Below are positions 16,098 to 24,440 of a stretch of 64,000 bases of DNA, one piece after another; positions within the stretch are counted from its first letter, which is position 1; each line of letters opens with the position of its first letter. A program made the position numbers and the translations under genes. The DNA is from Faecalibacterium sp. I3-3-33 (GTDB taxonomy: Bacteria; Bacillota; Clostridia; Oscillospirales; Ruminococcaceae): contig NZ_CP094469.1 in assembly GCF_023347295.1 (NCBI RefSeq), positions 1,426,001 through 1,490,000 of the forward strand, read 5' to 3'. The notes below the pieces were generated by a model. The model saw only the letters and a program-made list of their open reading frames with translations, did not search any database and was not told the origin of the DNA.

Positions 16098-17333
16098 TTA
16101 GCCGTTCAGAAGATCCATAGCGGCCTTGGTATGTGCAATGTACAGCTGCTGGATATCCGCAATGCGGCCCAGACCGGAGATCTGGCAGTCCACATTTTCA
16201 AAGCAGCCTGCGGCGGTAAACTGGCTCAGCCAGCTGTCGGCGTCCTCACCAGCCATGTCGTTGTTGGCGTGGTCGCCTGCTACCACCATCAGCGGGCGCA
16301 GGATGACCTTGGTGTAACCGGCAGCCTTCACGGCCTCGATGACGGCCTCGCAGGAGGTGTCCTCGGGCTCGCCCTCCACCGTGCCGATGAATACGTTGTC
16401 GTAGCCCAAGGTCTGCATGGTGGTCTGCATCTGGCTGTAACTCACCTTGGCGGTGTGGCTAGTGCCGTGACCCATAAAGACGAAAGCAGTCTTATCGGCA
16501 GCGGCAGCAGCGGCGCTGTCGTAACCGGCTTCCTTCACAGCGGCAGCGGTAACGGCCTTGGCAACAGCTTCCTTGTCTGCATTGATGACGGAAGCATCTG
16601 CGCCGACCTCGCCCAGCAGGGGCTCGGCCACAGCGATGCTCTCAAACTTATCGCGGTACTGGTCCAGCATCTCGTTCATCTCGTCGTACTCGGCACCGTG
16701 CATCAGATGGGTGGGCTGCACGATCAGGTTCTTCACGCCGTTTGCCACAGCGCGGTCCAGTGCCTGCTGCATATTGTCGATCTTTTCGCCATCGCGTGCC
16801 TGCACATGGTTGATGATGATCTGTGCGGTAAAGGCGCGGCGCACGCTCCAGTCGGGGTAAGCGGCCTGCAAAGCGTCCTCAATGCCCTTGATGTCAGCAG
16901 CGCGGCTGTCGTTGAAGGAGGTGCCGAAGGACACCACCAGCAGCTCGTTCTCGCCGATCTCATCGGCGTTGCGGGCATCGTCCTTGGAAGCATCGCCGGT
17001 GTCGCGGCCAAAGTAGTCGGGGTCGGCGTTCTCGCCCTCCACCAGCTCCTTCTGGGCATCGGTCAAAGCGTCCCAAGCGGCCTTTGCGGCTTCGCACTGG
17101 GCGTCGGTGTCGTCGGTGCGCTGCTGTACATAGATGGCATCGATCAGGTCTGCCACGTTCTGTGCAGCCAGTGCGTCAGCGTCTGCGCCGGAAGCTTCGC
17201 TGCTGGCGGCAGAACTGGCAGCAACAGAGGAAGCCGTGCTGGAGGCAGCCCCGCCGCAGCCGGTCAGTACACCGGCGCACAGAGCCAGAGCGGTCAGAGC
17301 GGCCGCCGTTTTGCGGATGTTGCGTTTTCTCAT
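16098..17333 (-). CDS. cbiK: Lipoprotein-anchored sirohydrochlorin cobaltochelatase CbiK
   Basis: CbiK inserts cobalt into sirohydrochlorin, the entry step of anaerobic corrin synthesis. This 411-residue version starts with a lipoprotein signal (LCAGVLTGC, Cys26), a Ser/Ala linker and an extra helical segment ending in ALTDAQKELVEGENADPDYFG. The chelatase domain begins near residue 125 (LLVVSFGTSFNDSR). It keeps the metal-binding histidine motifs QPTHLMHGAEYDEM and FMGHGTSHTA. An exported CbiK is known in Desulfovibrio; here the anchor implies a location outside the membrane, which is odd for a cytoplasmic pathway. AGGAAAGGAAAA precedes the ATG at 17333. It is the first gene after the riboswitch. 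Confidence 0.9.
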   Translation of the reverse strand: MRKRNIRKTAAALTALALCAGVLTGCGGAASSTASSVAASSAASSEASGADADALAAQNVADLIDAIYVQQRTDDTDAQCEAAKAAWDALTDAQKELVEGENADPDYFGRDTGDASKDDARNADEIGENELLVVSFGTSFNDSRAADIKGIEDALQAAYPDWSVRRAFTAQIIINHVQARDGEKIDNMQQALDRAVANGVKNLIVQPTHLMHGAEYDEMNEMLDQYRDKFESIAVAEPLLGEVGADASVINADKEAVAKAVTAAAVKEAGYDSAAAAAADKTAFVFMGHGTSHTAKVSYSQMQTTMQTLGYDNVFIGTVEGEPEDTSCEAVIEAVKAAGYTKVILRPLMVVAGDHANNDMAGEDADSWLSQFTAAGCFENVDCQISGLGRIADIQQLYIAHTKAAMDLLNG

Positions 17334-17401
17334 TTTGTTTTCCTTTCCTGATATGGGTAAAATACGGCACCGAACAGAAGGGTACAGGAAAGAGAAGCTA
17401 G

Positions 17402-17561
17402 GGTGTGTCTGAAAACAAAGAAAATGACGAATATTTCGCAAGCACAAGCGGGATTTAAGGCAAATAGCCGCAGGAATCCTTTGTGGATTTCAAGGCTGTT
17501 TAACGCAAAATCCAGCTGTGCTTGTAGAAATAGACTAAATTTTCGACTTTTCAGATACACC
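17402..17561. repeat. 160-base imperfect palindrome (MITE-like) in the cbiK leader
   Basis: The two ends, 17402-17415 and 17548-17561, are inverted repeats with one mismatch (GGTGTGTCTGAAAA and its partner reading GGTGTATCTGAAAA). Matching blocks continue inwards (TCTGAAAA, GAAAAT, CAAGCACA, GGATTT, AGCC, AATCC), so the whole element can fold into one long imperfect hairpin. No protein-coding frame is convincing inside it. It stands between the riboswitch terminator and the cbiK ribosome-binding site. Target-site duplications were not clear, and I see no second copy in this window. Confidence 0.65.
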
Positions 17562-17563
17562 TG

Positions 17564-17613
17564 AAAAAACGGGGCCTTCTGCTTGCGAAATGGCAAAGCA
17601 AAAAGACCCCGTA
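17564..17613 (-). terminator. Leader terminator downstream of the cobalamin riboswitch
   Basis: In the minus direction an ACGGGG...CCCCGT hairpin is followed by six T residues (ACGGGGTC at 17604-17613 pairing with the segment at 17568-17575). It lies about 65 bases after the aptamer and about 230 bases before cbiK, so it is the likely expression platform. A second inverted repeat TTGGTAC/GTACCAA (17627-17633 with 17670-17676) lies between aptamer and terminator and may take part in switching. Confidence 0.75.
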
Positions 17614-17676
17614 TCTTACAGGCTTTTTGGTACAACCAATTCCTCGTGATCTGGGACGGCAAAGCCCCGGTACCAA

Positions 17677-17873
17677 CAGCGGGCAGGTTTCCTGACTGAA
17701 AGTTCAACGCCCGCTGCCGCCTTCCCAAGCCGGATGGCTCAGTGACCGGTGCGAAAGCACCCTGACAGTGGACTCCCTTATCACAGTGACGAGATCGTGC
17801 GGGATTTGCACCCGCTTCCCTTTTAACATTCCTGCCGCCGCCCGGTGGGGCAAAGTGACGGAACGCACCTGCT
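17677..17873 (-). promoter_or_regulatory. Cobalamin riboswitch (AdoCbl class)
   Basis: Read on the minus strand, the segment contains the ordered conserved blocks of the cobalamin aptamer: GTTAAAAGGGAAGC, GGGTGCAAATCCC, a GTCACTG box near CCGGTCACTGAGCC, then GGGAAGG and finally CAGTCAGGAAACCTGCC. It starts a few bases after the promoter at 17897-17925. By family knowledge, bound adenosylcobalamin would turn the downstream genes off, which fits the cobamide synthesis and uptake operon that follows. Confidence 0.93.
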
Positions 17874-17896
17874 GTTTTCTGTTCAGTTCGTCAAAA

Positions 17897-17925
17897 AGTA
17901 TAGCACAGCCCCATACAAAACGCAA
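17897..17925 (-). promoter_or_regulatory. Sigma-A-type promoter of the cobamide operon
   Basis: On the minus strand, -35 TTGCGT (17920-17925) and -10 TATACT (17897-17902) are separated by 17 bases. Transcription would begin just before the riboswitch. Confidence 0.8.
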
Positions 17926-17943
17926 GAAAAAACGGAGAAATGC

Positions 17944-17974
17944 TTGACCTTCCCCCCGCCGGAAGGTGTATACT
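17944..17974 (+). promoter_or_regulatory. Candidate promoter of the ABC exporter pair
   Basis: -35 TTGACC (17944-17949) and -10 TATACT (17969-17974) are separated by 19 bases, which is long, but both boxes are good. It diverges from the cobamide promoter and lies 31 bases before the ATPase gene. Confidence 0.6.
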
Positions 17975-18005
17975 TGGCTCGAAACCGAAAGCAAGGAGGC
18001 AGCCC

Positions 18006-18725
18006 ATGTTAAAAATAGAGCATCTGACCAAAACCTACGGCGGAAAGCCCGCCGTGCAGGACCTTTGTCTGCACATCCGCCCGGGGGAACTGTGCGCCTT
18101 TATCGGCCACAACGGCGCGGGCAAGACCACTACCTTAAAATGCTGCTGCGGCATCCAGCAATTCGATGCCGGCGAAATTTATGTGGACGGCATTTCCGTG
18201 CGAGACGACCCGCTGGAATGCAAGCGCCGCTTAGCCTACCTGCCGGACGACCCGCAGCTTTACGATTATATGACCGGCATCCAGTACCTTGATTTTATTG
18301 CGGATGTTTTTGGCGTAAGCGCGGCACAGCGGGCGCAGCGCATCCGGCAGTACGGCGATGCCTTTGGCCTGACGCAGGACTTGGCACAGTCCATTGGGGC
18401 ATACTCCCACGGCATGAAGCAGAAGCTTGCCATCATTGCGGCGCTGCTGCACGAGCCGAAGCTGATTTTAATGGACGAGCCTTTTGTCGGGCTGGATCCG
18501 CTGGCCTCCCATCAACTCAAGACCCAGATGAAAGCCTTCTGTGCGCAGGGCGGGGCGATCTTCTTCTCCACCCATGTGCTGGAGGTGGCCGAAAAACTCT
18601 GTGACCGGGTAGCCATTCTGCGCAAAGGTCAGCTGGTGCGCGAGGGTGCCATGGAGCAGGTGCGCGGCGATGACACGTTGGAAGAGGTCTTTCTGGAGCT
18701 GGAGGATACGGGGGGAGCGCTATGA
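18006..18725 (+). CDS. ABC transporter ATP-binding protein (exporter type)
   Basis: This 239-residue ATPase has Walker A GHNGAGKTT (34-42), a signature variant YSHGMKQK, Walker B LILMDEPFVGLD and the switch histidine in FFSTHVLEVAEK. The overall pattern is that of ABC-2/CcmA-type exporters. A strong AAGGAGG precedes the ATG at 18006, which excludes the longer upstream reading frame. The stop overlaps the start of the membrane partner (ATGA). It would power export by the downstream permease. The substrate is unknown. It is divergent from the cobamide operon and has no visible cobalamin control. Confidence 0.9.
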   Translation: MLKIEHLTKTYGGKPAVQDLCLHIRPGELCAFIGHNGAGKTTTLKCCCGIQQFDAGEIYVDGISVRDDPLECKRRLAYLPDDPQLYDYMTGIQYLDFIADVFGVSAAQRAQRIRQYGDAFGLTQDLAQSIGAYSHGMKQKLAIIAALLHEPKLILMDEPFVGLDPLASHQLKTQMKAFCAQGGAIFFSTHVLEVAEKLCDRVAILRKGQLVREGAMEQVRGDDTLEEVFLELEDTGGAL

Positions 18726-20314
18726 TCCGTGCATTGCTCAAAAAACAGCTTCTGGAGCTGTGCGCAGCCTTTGTGCGCAGCAGCAAAACTGGCAAGCGGC
18801 GCTCCCGGGTAGAAGCCCTTGGCTACGCACTGCTGTTTACGGTGCTGATCCTGCTGGTCATGCTCAGCTTTGGCTCGATGGCATTGCCTCTGGCAGTGAC
18901 GCTGGTGCCGCAGGGGCTGAACTGGCTCTATTTTGTGCTGATGGAGCTTTCGGCGCTGACGGTCAGTGTGCTGGCCAGCGCCTTTACCAGCTACGGGCAT
19001 TTGTTCCGCTGCCGGGATAACCAGCAGCTGCTGGCGCTGCCCATCCCGCCGGGCGCTATTTTTGCGGTGCGCTGCGGCGGGGTGTACCTGACCGGGCTGA
19101 TTTATCTGCTGCTGGCGTGGGTGCCCTCGGTGGTCTGCTATGCGCTGGCAGCACCCCGCCCCGGCGGAGCCCTGCTGGCGGCGCTGCCGGTGGCGTTGGC
19201 ACTGGCGGGGGTCTCCATGGTGCTGGCCGTTCTGCTGGGCTGGGCGGTGGCGCTGCTCAACCGCCGCGCCCGGCACAAAAGTCTTGTTACAGTGGTGGGT
19301 ACGCTGCTCTTTCTGGCGGCCTACTATGCAGCGTTCTGCTGGGTGGGCGACGCAGTGGATGCTCTTGCGCTGGACGCCGTACAGGCGGGCGCTGCGGCAA
19401 GCCGTGCCGCTGCACCGCTGCGTCTGCTGGGCTTGGCCGCAGTGGGCGATATTCCGGCACTGCTGCTGTTGCTGGTGCTGGCTGCGGCCTGTGTGCTGCT
19501 CTGCGGCAAGGTGCTGGCAAAGCCGTATCTGCGGCTGTTGACCCTTGAACCGGGCAGAGCCAAAACGGTATACCGCGCAAAGGCGCAAAAAAAGCAGTCC
19601 CCGCGCCGGGCATTACTGCGGCGGGAACTGCTGCATCTGGGGGCTTGCCCCATGTGGCTGCTCAACTGCGCATTAAGCAGTCTGCTGCTGCCGGTGCTGG
19701 GCGCAGCAGCGCTGTGGAAGGCCGCAGATCTGCGCGCCTTTACCGCTGTTTACCCGCCCGAGAGTCTGCCCATGCTGTTGTGCGGGGCGGTGTGCGCCGC
19801 AGCTGCCATGAACTTCATCACAGCACCGTCGGTGTCGCTGGAGGGCGGCACCCTTTGGCTGCTGCAAAGCCTGCCGGTGACCCCGCAGCAGGTGCTGCGG
19901 GCAAAGATAGAACTGCAACTGCTGCTTACGCTGCCGGGGGCGTGGCTGTGCGCCGGGTGCGCCATGGCGGCGCTGCGCATTCCGGCAGGGCAGGGACTGC
20001 CGGTGCTGGCTGTGCTGGCAGCCTTTGTGTGGCTGACAGCGCAGCTTGGGCTTGCTTTGGGGTTGTGCCTGCCCAACCTCCACTGGGTCAGCGAAGCCGC
20101 CGTGGTCAAGCGGAGCGCCGCCAGTATGCTGGCCATGTTCGGCGGGTGGCTACTGGCGGGCGGGGTGCTGTTTTTGCCCCTGAGCCTGCTGGACTACGCT
20201 GTGCCGCCGCTGGCAGCACAGGCTGTTAGTCTGGCTGTGCTGCTGGGGCTGGATTTACTGCTGCACCGCTGGCTGTGCACCCGCGGCGCAGCCCGGTTTT
20301 CCACTCTGCACTGA
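18722..20314 (+). CDS. ABC-2-type exporter membrane protein, substrate unknown
   Basis: This 530-residue polytopic protein has roughly a dozen hydrophobic segments and a short basic N-terminus (KKQLLELCAAFVRSSKTGKRR). A cytoplasmic loop in the middle is rich in Lys/Arg (VYRAKAQKKQSPRRALLRREL). Hydrophobic halves before and after this loop look like two six-helix bundles fused into one chain, as in large Firmicute ABC exporter subunits. It is very Leu/Ala-rich. Coupling to the ATPase through the ATGA overlap is the main evidence for function. Nothing in the sequence shows the cargo. Confidence 0.8.
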   Translation: MIRALLKKQLLELCAAFVRSSKTGKRRSRVEALGYALLFTVLILLVMLSFGSMALPLAVTLVPQGLNWLYFVLMELSALTVSVLASAFTSYGHLFRCRDNQQLLALPIPPGAIFAVRCGGVYLTGLIYLLLAWVPSVVCYALAAPRPGGALLAALPVALALAGVSMVLAVLLGWAVALLNRRARHKSLVTVVGTLLFLAAYYAAFCWVGDAVDALALDAVQAGAAASRAAAPLRLLGLAAVGDIPALLLLLVLAAACVLLCGKVLAKPYLRLLTLEPGRAKTVYRAKAQKKQSPRRALLRRELLHLGACPMWLLNCALSSLLLPVLGAAALWKAADLRAFTAVYPPESLPMLLCGAVCAAAAMNFITAPSVSLEGGTLWLLQSLPVTPQQVLRAKIELQLLLTLPGAWLCAGCAMAALRIPAGQGLPVLAVLAAFVWLTAQLGLALGLCLPNLHWVSEAAVVKRSAASMLAMFGGWLLAGGVLFLPLSLLDYAVPPLAAQAVSLAVLLGLDLLLHRWLCTRGAARFSTLH

Positions 20315-20335
20315 GGGGGAAAACTTTATTAGAGC

Positions 20336-20371
20336 AAAATCGGGCAGCCTGCGGGCTGCCCGATTTTGCAT
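20336..20371 (+). terminator. Intrinsic terminator after the ABC exporter pair
   Basis: A 14-base perfect stem (AAAATCGGGCAGCC with its complement, 20336-20349 and 20354-20367) has a four-base loop and ends in TTTTGCATTTT. The A-rich side allows function in both directions. Further towards cutC, a separate small hairpin CTGTTTCC-TGC-GGAAACAG lies at 20415-20433. Confidence 0.85.
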
Positions 20372-20500
20372 TTTCACGGGAGGGGGCGTAATGGGAAACG
20401 GCAGAATGCAGTGCCTGTTTCCTGCGGAAACAGCTGACCTATGTGCAGACGGATGCTTTCCTATTATGCCGGAATAGGATATAAAAGTTTCGTTTGTCCG

Positions 20501-21268
20501 TTACAGCGCATCCAATGCGGTGCGGGCGGCGCGGATGTTTGCTTCGCTGGTCTGCCAAATCTCGAACTCCGAAAAGCCCGGCAGACCCATGGGCACACCC
20601 TCCCGCCGGAAGGTCATGCGGCTGTCCAGCACCTGCTTGCCGGAAAGGTGGAACGCCCGGGCACCAGTCTGGGCGGCAAGGGCGGGGATGTTGGCGGCAG
20701 ATACGCCTGCGCCCACCAATATTTCCACTTCCTGCCCGGCAGCATCTACCAACTGCCGCAGCAGGGCAGCACCCTGCGGGGCGCTTGCGGCCTGTCCGCT
20801 GGTCAAGATGGTGGCAAGCCCCAGCTGCTTTGCAGCTTCCAGCGCGGCAAAGGGGTCGCAGCAGACATCAAAGGCGCGGTGCAGGGTGCAGTCCACGGTG
20901 CGGTGGGCTTTTTCTGCCGCCTGCCGGGCTGCGGCGTAGATGGGGCGCAGGGCATCGGTGTCCAGCGTGCCCGCCGGGGTCAGCACGCCGGTCACGATGC
21001 CGTCTGCACCGGCAGAGACCAGCTCGGCGGCGCACTCAGCCATCTGTGCCAGCTCGTAGCGGTCGTAGCAAAAATCGCCAAAGCGGGGACGGAGCAGCGC
21101 CCGCACCGGCAAGCCGGTCTCGGCCTTGACCTGACGCAGCAGGGCAGGGGAAGGGGTGGTGCCGCCGATGATCAGGTCGGCGCACAGTTCCAGCCGGTCA
21201 GCGCCGCCGCGTTTTGCCGCCAGCGCACTGGCGGTGCTGTCTACGCATACTTCCAAAGTATAATTCAT
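20501..21268 (-). CDS. cutC: CutC family protein
   Basis: This 255-residue TIM-barrel protein of the CutC family was historically linked to copper tolerance, but its biochemical role is not settled. It begins MNYTLEVCVDSTASALAA and then shows GGADRLELCADLIIGGTTPS, the family signature, with later MIRPR-like LLRPRFGDFCY, FHRAFD-like LHRAFDVCCDP, and LTSGQAASAPQGA. AGGAG lies six bases before the ATG at 21268. It follows the gal genes on the same strand after a hairpin, so it may be read through from them or use its own promoter in the AT-rich spacer. Confidence 0.9.
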   Translation of the reverse strand: MNYTLEVCVDSTASALAAKRGGADRLELCADLIIGGTTPSPALLRQVKAETGLPVRALLRPRFGDFCYDRYELAQMAECAAELVSAGADGIVTGVLTPAGTLDTDALRPIYAAARQAAEKAHRTVDCTLHRAFDVCCDPFAALEAAKQLGLATILTSGQAASAPQGAALLRQLVDAAGQEVEILVGAGVSAANIPALAAQTGARAFHLSGKQVLDSRMTFRREGVPMGLPGFSEFEIWQTSEANIRAARTALDAL

Positions 21269-21287
21269 TTGAATCTCCTATAATATA

Positions 21288-21331
21288 AAATAGAGTTGCT
21301 ACACAGTTTTTTGAACGTAGCAACTCTATTT
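21288..21331 (-). terminator. Hairpin terminator after the gal cluster
   Basis: A 15-base perfect inverted repeat (21288-21302 with 21317-21331) is followed, in the minus direction, by TTTTATATTATAG. It separates the small AT-rich ORF from cutC. The T-tract is interrupted, so termination may be partial. Confidence 0.65.
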
Positions 21332-21334
21332 GGC

Positions 21335-21646
21335 TTATGTGAAAGATTGCAGTAGGGTTATAATAGTCGCAAAATCATCTGAAGAAGAATTCAATACATC
21401 AATTGCTTGTGCGATAGAATACCCTTCAAAAATATTTTTGAATTCTCTTGTCAGCCCTAGATGTCGTAAAACATTTCCTGACTTCCAACCGCGCGTTTTT
21501 TGACCATCTAAGCCAAGAACCTCAGTGTCTAACTGACAATGGCCTTTTTTATCAAACAAAAAGCCTTTTACGATTTTTGCTTTTTGGTCAAAAGTATATG
21601 TGTCAAATAAGCGGTCAGGAGTGATTTTCAGGTGTGGAAGCAACAT
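21335..21646 (-). CDS. Small AT-rich hypothetical protein downstream of galT
   Basis: This 103-residue protein is not recognised. It is mostly polar, with the central segment FLFDKKGHCQLDTEVLGL followed by DGQKTRGWKSGNVLRHLGL, and no membrane helix or signal peptide. Its base composition is clearly more AT-rich than galT or cutC, which suggests recent acquisition or the remnant of a larger foreign gene. An AAGGAG ribosome-binding site overlaps the galT stop and lies nine bases before its ATG, so it can be translated from the gal transcript. A perfect hairpin follows it directly. Confidence 0.6.
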   Translation of the reverse strand: MLLPHLKITPDRLFDTYTFDQKAKIVKGFLFDKKGHCQLDTEVLGLDGQKTRGWKSGNVLRHLGLTREFKNIFEGYSIAQAIDVLNSSSDDFATIITLLQSFT

Positions 21647-21660
21647 AGAGATGGAACTCC

Positions 21661-23157
21661 TTATACGCTTTCAAGGAAGCGGACAAAACCGGCGCGGCCT
21701 GCTTCATCCAGCTTGTACACACCGGCATCTGCCAGCACCTGTGCGAACACATGACCCACCTCGTCCTGTAGGATGGTGTGGACGTTATCTGCGTTCAGCT
21801 CCGGGTGCTTTGCAAGAATCTCCCCGGCCCACTCGGCGTGCTTTTGCAGGGCTTCGGGGTACTCTGCGGCGGGCAGGTGCGCCACCAGCACATCTGCAAG
21901 GTCGAACAGCTCCTGCTTCAGGCGGCTGGGCAGCACAGCCAGACCCATCACTTCGATCAGGCCGATGTTCTCTTTTTTGATGTGGTGCAGCTTGGCATGG
22001 GGGTGGTACACACCCAGCGGATGCTCCGGGGTGGTGATGTTGTTGCGCAGCACGAGGTCCAGCTGATACTTGCCGTCCCGCATCCGGGCAATGGGGGTGA
22101 TGGTGTTGTGGGGTTCGCCGTCGGTCTCGGCAAAGATAAAGCAGCTCTCGTCGGTGTAGCCGCGCCAAGCGGTCAGAAGCTTATCGGCCAGCTCTACAAG
22201 GCGTGCATCATCCGCACAGGTCAGGCGGATGCAGCTCATGGGCCAGTGCACGATGCCGGCCTCCACATCCTCAAAGCCGGGGAACACCCAAGCCTTTTCA
22301 ATGGGAGCTTTGGCCATGGCAAATTCGTAGTGACCGCCCTGGAAGTGGTCGTGGCTCAGGATGCTGCCGCCCACGATGGGCAGGTCAGCGTTGCTGCCCA
22401 CAAAGTAGTGGGGGAACAGACCTACAAAATCCAGCAGCTTGCGGAAGGTCGCCCGTTCGATTTTCATAGGGGTGTGCTGGTTATTGAACACGATGCAGTG
22501 CTCGTTGTAGTAAACGTAGGGGCTGTACTGCAAATTCCACGCGCTGTCGTTGATGGTCAGCGGGATGATGCGGTGGTTTTCGCGCGCGGGGTGGTTCATG
22601 CGGCCGGCGTAGCCCTCGTTCTCCACGCACAGCTGGCACTTGGGGTAGGCGCTCTGGGGCGCAAGCTTTGCGGCGGCAATGGCCTTGGGGTCCTTTTCCG
22701 GCTTGGACAGATTGATGGTGATATCCAAGTCACCGTATTCGGTCTTGGTGACCCATTTCAGGTCGCGCTTGATGCGGTAGCGACGGATATAGTCGGTGTC
22801 CTGACTGAACTTGTAGAACCAGTCGGTAGCGGCCTGCGGGCCTTCGTTCTCGTACCGCTCCTCAAAGTTTGCGCGCACGATGCTGGGGCGCGGGGTCAGC
22901 ACGCCCATCAGCTTGGTATCGAACAGGTCGCGTGCGGTGGAGTTGTCCGCGCACACGCCGCGGGCAACGGCATCGTCCACGAGAGTCTTAAGGATGCTTT
23001 CCAGATCGGTATAGCACACCTCGCCCTCCGGGGCAGTAAAGTCGTCCAGCTGCATGGTCATCAGCAGCTGGTTGCGGATATAGATCTCGTCATCGGGCAG
23101 GATCAGCCCGGTGTCCAGCCCGTAGTTCACGAGCTGCTGGATAGCGGTGGAGATCAC
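21661..23157 (-). CDS. galT: UDP-glucose--hexose-1-phosphate uridylyltransferase, class II (GalT)
   Basis: This 498-residue protein belongs to the Firmicute-type GalT family, longer than and distinct from the E. coli enzyme. It exchanges UMP between UDP-glucose and galactose 1-phosphate in the Leloir pathway. Seen: an N-terminal helical region, CQLCVENEGYAGRMNHPAR, FNNQHTPMKI, and the conserved SILSHDHFQGGHYEFAM with its histidine cluster, followed by HPHAKLHHIKKENIGLIE near the C-terminus. The ATG at 23157 overlaps the galK stop by four bases. No galE is seen here, so the epimerase must be elsewhere. Confidence 0.93.
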   Translation of the reverse strand: MISTAIQQLVNYGLDTGLILPDDEIYIRNQLLMTMQLDDFTAPEGEVCYTDLESILKTLVDDAVARGVCADNSTARDLFDTKLMGVLTPRPSIVRANFEERYENEGPQAATDWFYKFSQDTDYIRRYRIKRDLKWVTKTEYGDLDITINLSKPEKDPKAIAAAKLAPQSAYPKCQLCVENEGYAGRMNHPARENHRIIPLTINDSAWNLQYSPYVYYNEHCIVFNNQHTPMKIERATFRKLLDFVGLFPHYFVGSNADLPIVGGSILSHDHFQGGHYEFAMAKAPIEKAWVFPGFEDVEAGIVHWPMSCIRLTCADDARLVELADKLLTAWRGYTDESCFIFAETDGEPHNTITPIARMRDGKYQLDLVLRNNITTPEHPLGVYHPHAKLHHIKKENIGLIEVMGLAVLPSRLKQELFDLADVLVAHLPAAEYPEALQKHAEWAGEILAKHPELNADNVHTILQDEVGHVFAQVLADAGVYKLDEAGRAGFVRFLESV

Positions 23158-24440
23158 AGCACAGCACCTCCTTCGGGACGGATGCTCAGCACATGGCAGC
23201 GGCCAGCGCCGAGGATCTTCTCCATGTTGGTCTTAAAGTCTGCCAGCATCTCCACCGGCACAAAGGCCTGCACCGTACCGGCAAAACCGCCGCCGTGCAC
23301 GCGTACAGCGCCCTTGCCGCCCAGATAGTGCTTGGCAGCGGCGATGGTTACAGCTACCTCCTGATGCTCCTTGTACCCGGCGGGGATCACATTCTGCAGA
23401 TACTCCCAGCTGCTGTCGCCGGAGGCAGTCACCATCTGCAAAAAGGCGTCAAAGTCGCCCTCGCGCAGGGCAGCTACCTGCTGGGGTACGCGGTCGTTGT
23501 CGGCGTAGAAGTGGAAGGCGCGCAGCACAGCGCGGTCGCCGCACTGCTTGCGGCAGGCCGGGACATTTGCAAGGAAGGTCTCAAAGGGTACGTCCCGCAG
23601 CACTTCGCCGCCGCACACAGCGGCCACAGCGCGGCACTCGTTGGGGATGGCGGCGTACTCATCGGTCAGGTCGGCATGGTCTGCACCGGAGTCCAGAATG
23701 CACAGCGCCAGACCGGCCTTGGAAAAGTCCACCTGCACCGGCTCCACGTCGGGGTTTGCCTTGTCGGCAAAGTCGATGGTGATAATGTTGCCCACGCTGG
23801 AGGCCATCTGATCCATCAGGCCGCAGGGCTTGCCAAAGTAGACGTTCTCTGCCCACTGGCCGATCTGCGCAATGGCGATGGGGGAGACCTTTTCTGCCAT
23901 GAAGCAGTCGTTCAGGATCACGCCGACCAGCACCTCAAAGGCGGCAGAGGAAGAAACGCCGCTGCCCTTGGGCACGTTAGAGGAGATGTACACGTCCAGG
24001 CCGGACAGCTTTGCGCCACGCTGACGGAAAGCCTCGCACTCGCCGCGCAGTAGGGAAGCAGTGGTGTTCTCTTCCTCCTTGCGGGCAGTCAGGTCATCAA
24101 GGTCGATAACGCACAGGTCGTAGCCCTCGCTCTGCACGCGCAGCTGGTTCAGGCTGTTGGGAGCGGCAGCAGCGATCATATCAATGTTCACGCTGCCTGC
24201 CAGCACACGGCCATGCTGGTGGTCGGTGTGGTTGCCGCCGATCTCGGTGCGGCCGGGGGCACTATACAGACCGGCCTCGGTATGTGCGCCAAAGGTGGTC
24301 TCTAACCCGTCCAGAACAGCCGCATAGCGGGCTGCCTGTGCAGGAGTTTCCTCGGGGGTGCAGCAGTACAGCGCAGCCAGACGCGCAGCGTGTGCGCCCT
24401 CGGTCAGCTCCTGCTTCCAGGTGGAAATGGACTTCATCAT
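23154..24440 (-). CDS. galK: Galactokinase
   Basis: This 428-residue GHMP kinase phosphorylates galactose at C1. Seen: the family signature GRTEIGGNHTDHQHG (substrate binding), the ATP-binding glycine/serine loop NVPKGSGVSSSAAFEV, the KPCGLMDQMASSVG segment and the C-terminal VRVHGGGFAGTVQAFVP motif. It is longer than E. coli GalK, as in other Clostridia. AGGAGG lies eight bases before the first of two adjacent ATG codons (24440). It heads a galK-galT-small ORF unit. The promoter region is AT-rich, but I could not place the promoter with confidence. Confidence 0.94.
   Translation of the reverse strand: MMKSISTWKQELTEGAHAARLAALYCCTPEETPAQAARYAAVLDGLETTFGAHTEAGLYSAPGRTEIGGNHTDHQHGRVLAGSVNIDMIAAAAPNSLNQLRVQSEGYDLCVIDLDDLTARKEEENTTASLLRGECEAFRQRGAKLSGLDVYISSNVPKGSGVSSSAAFEVLVGVILNDCFMAEKVSPIAIAQIGQWAENVYFGKPCGLMDQMASSVGNIITIDFADKANPDVEPVQVDFSKAGLALCILDSGADHADLTDEYAAIPNECRAVAAVCGGEVLRDVPFETFLANVPACRKQCGDRAVLRAFHFYADNDRVPQQVAALREGDFDAFLQMVTASGDSSWEYLQNVIPAGYKEHQEVAVTIAAAKHYLGGKGAVRVHGGGFAGTVQAFVPVEMLADFKTNMEKILGAGRCHVLSIRPEGGAVL

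Noticed and set aside
17402..17561. The leader palindrome considered as an insertion sequence
   Set aside because: It is only 160 bases long and encodes no transposase, so at most it is a non-autonomous element.
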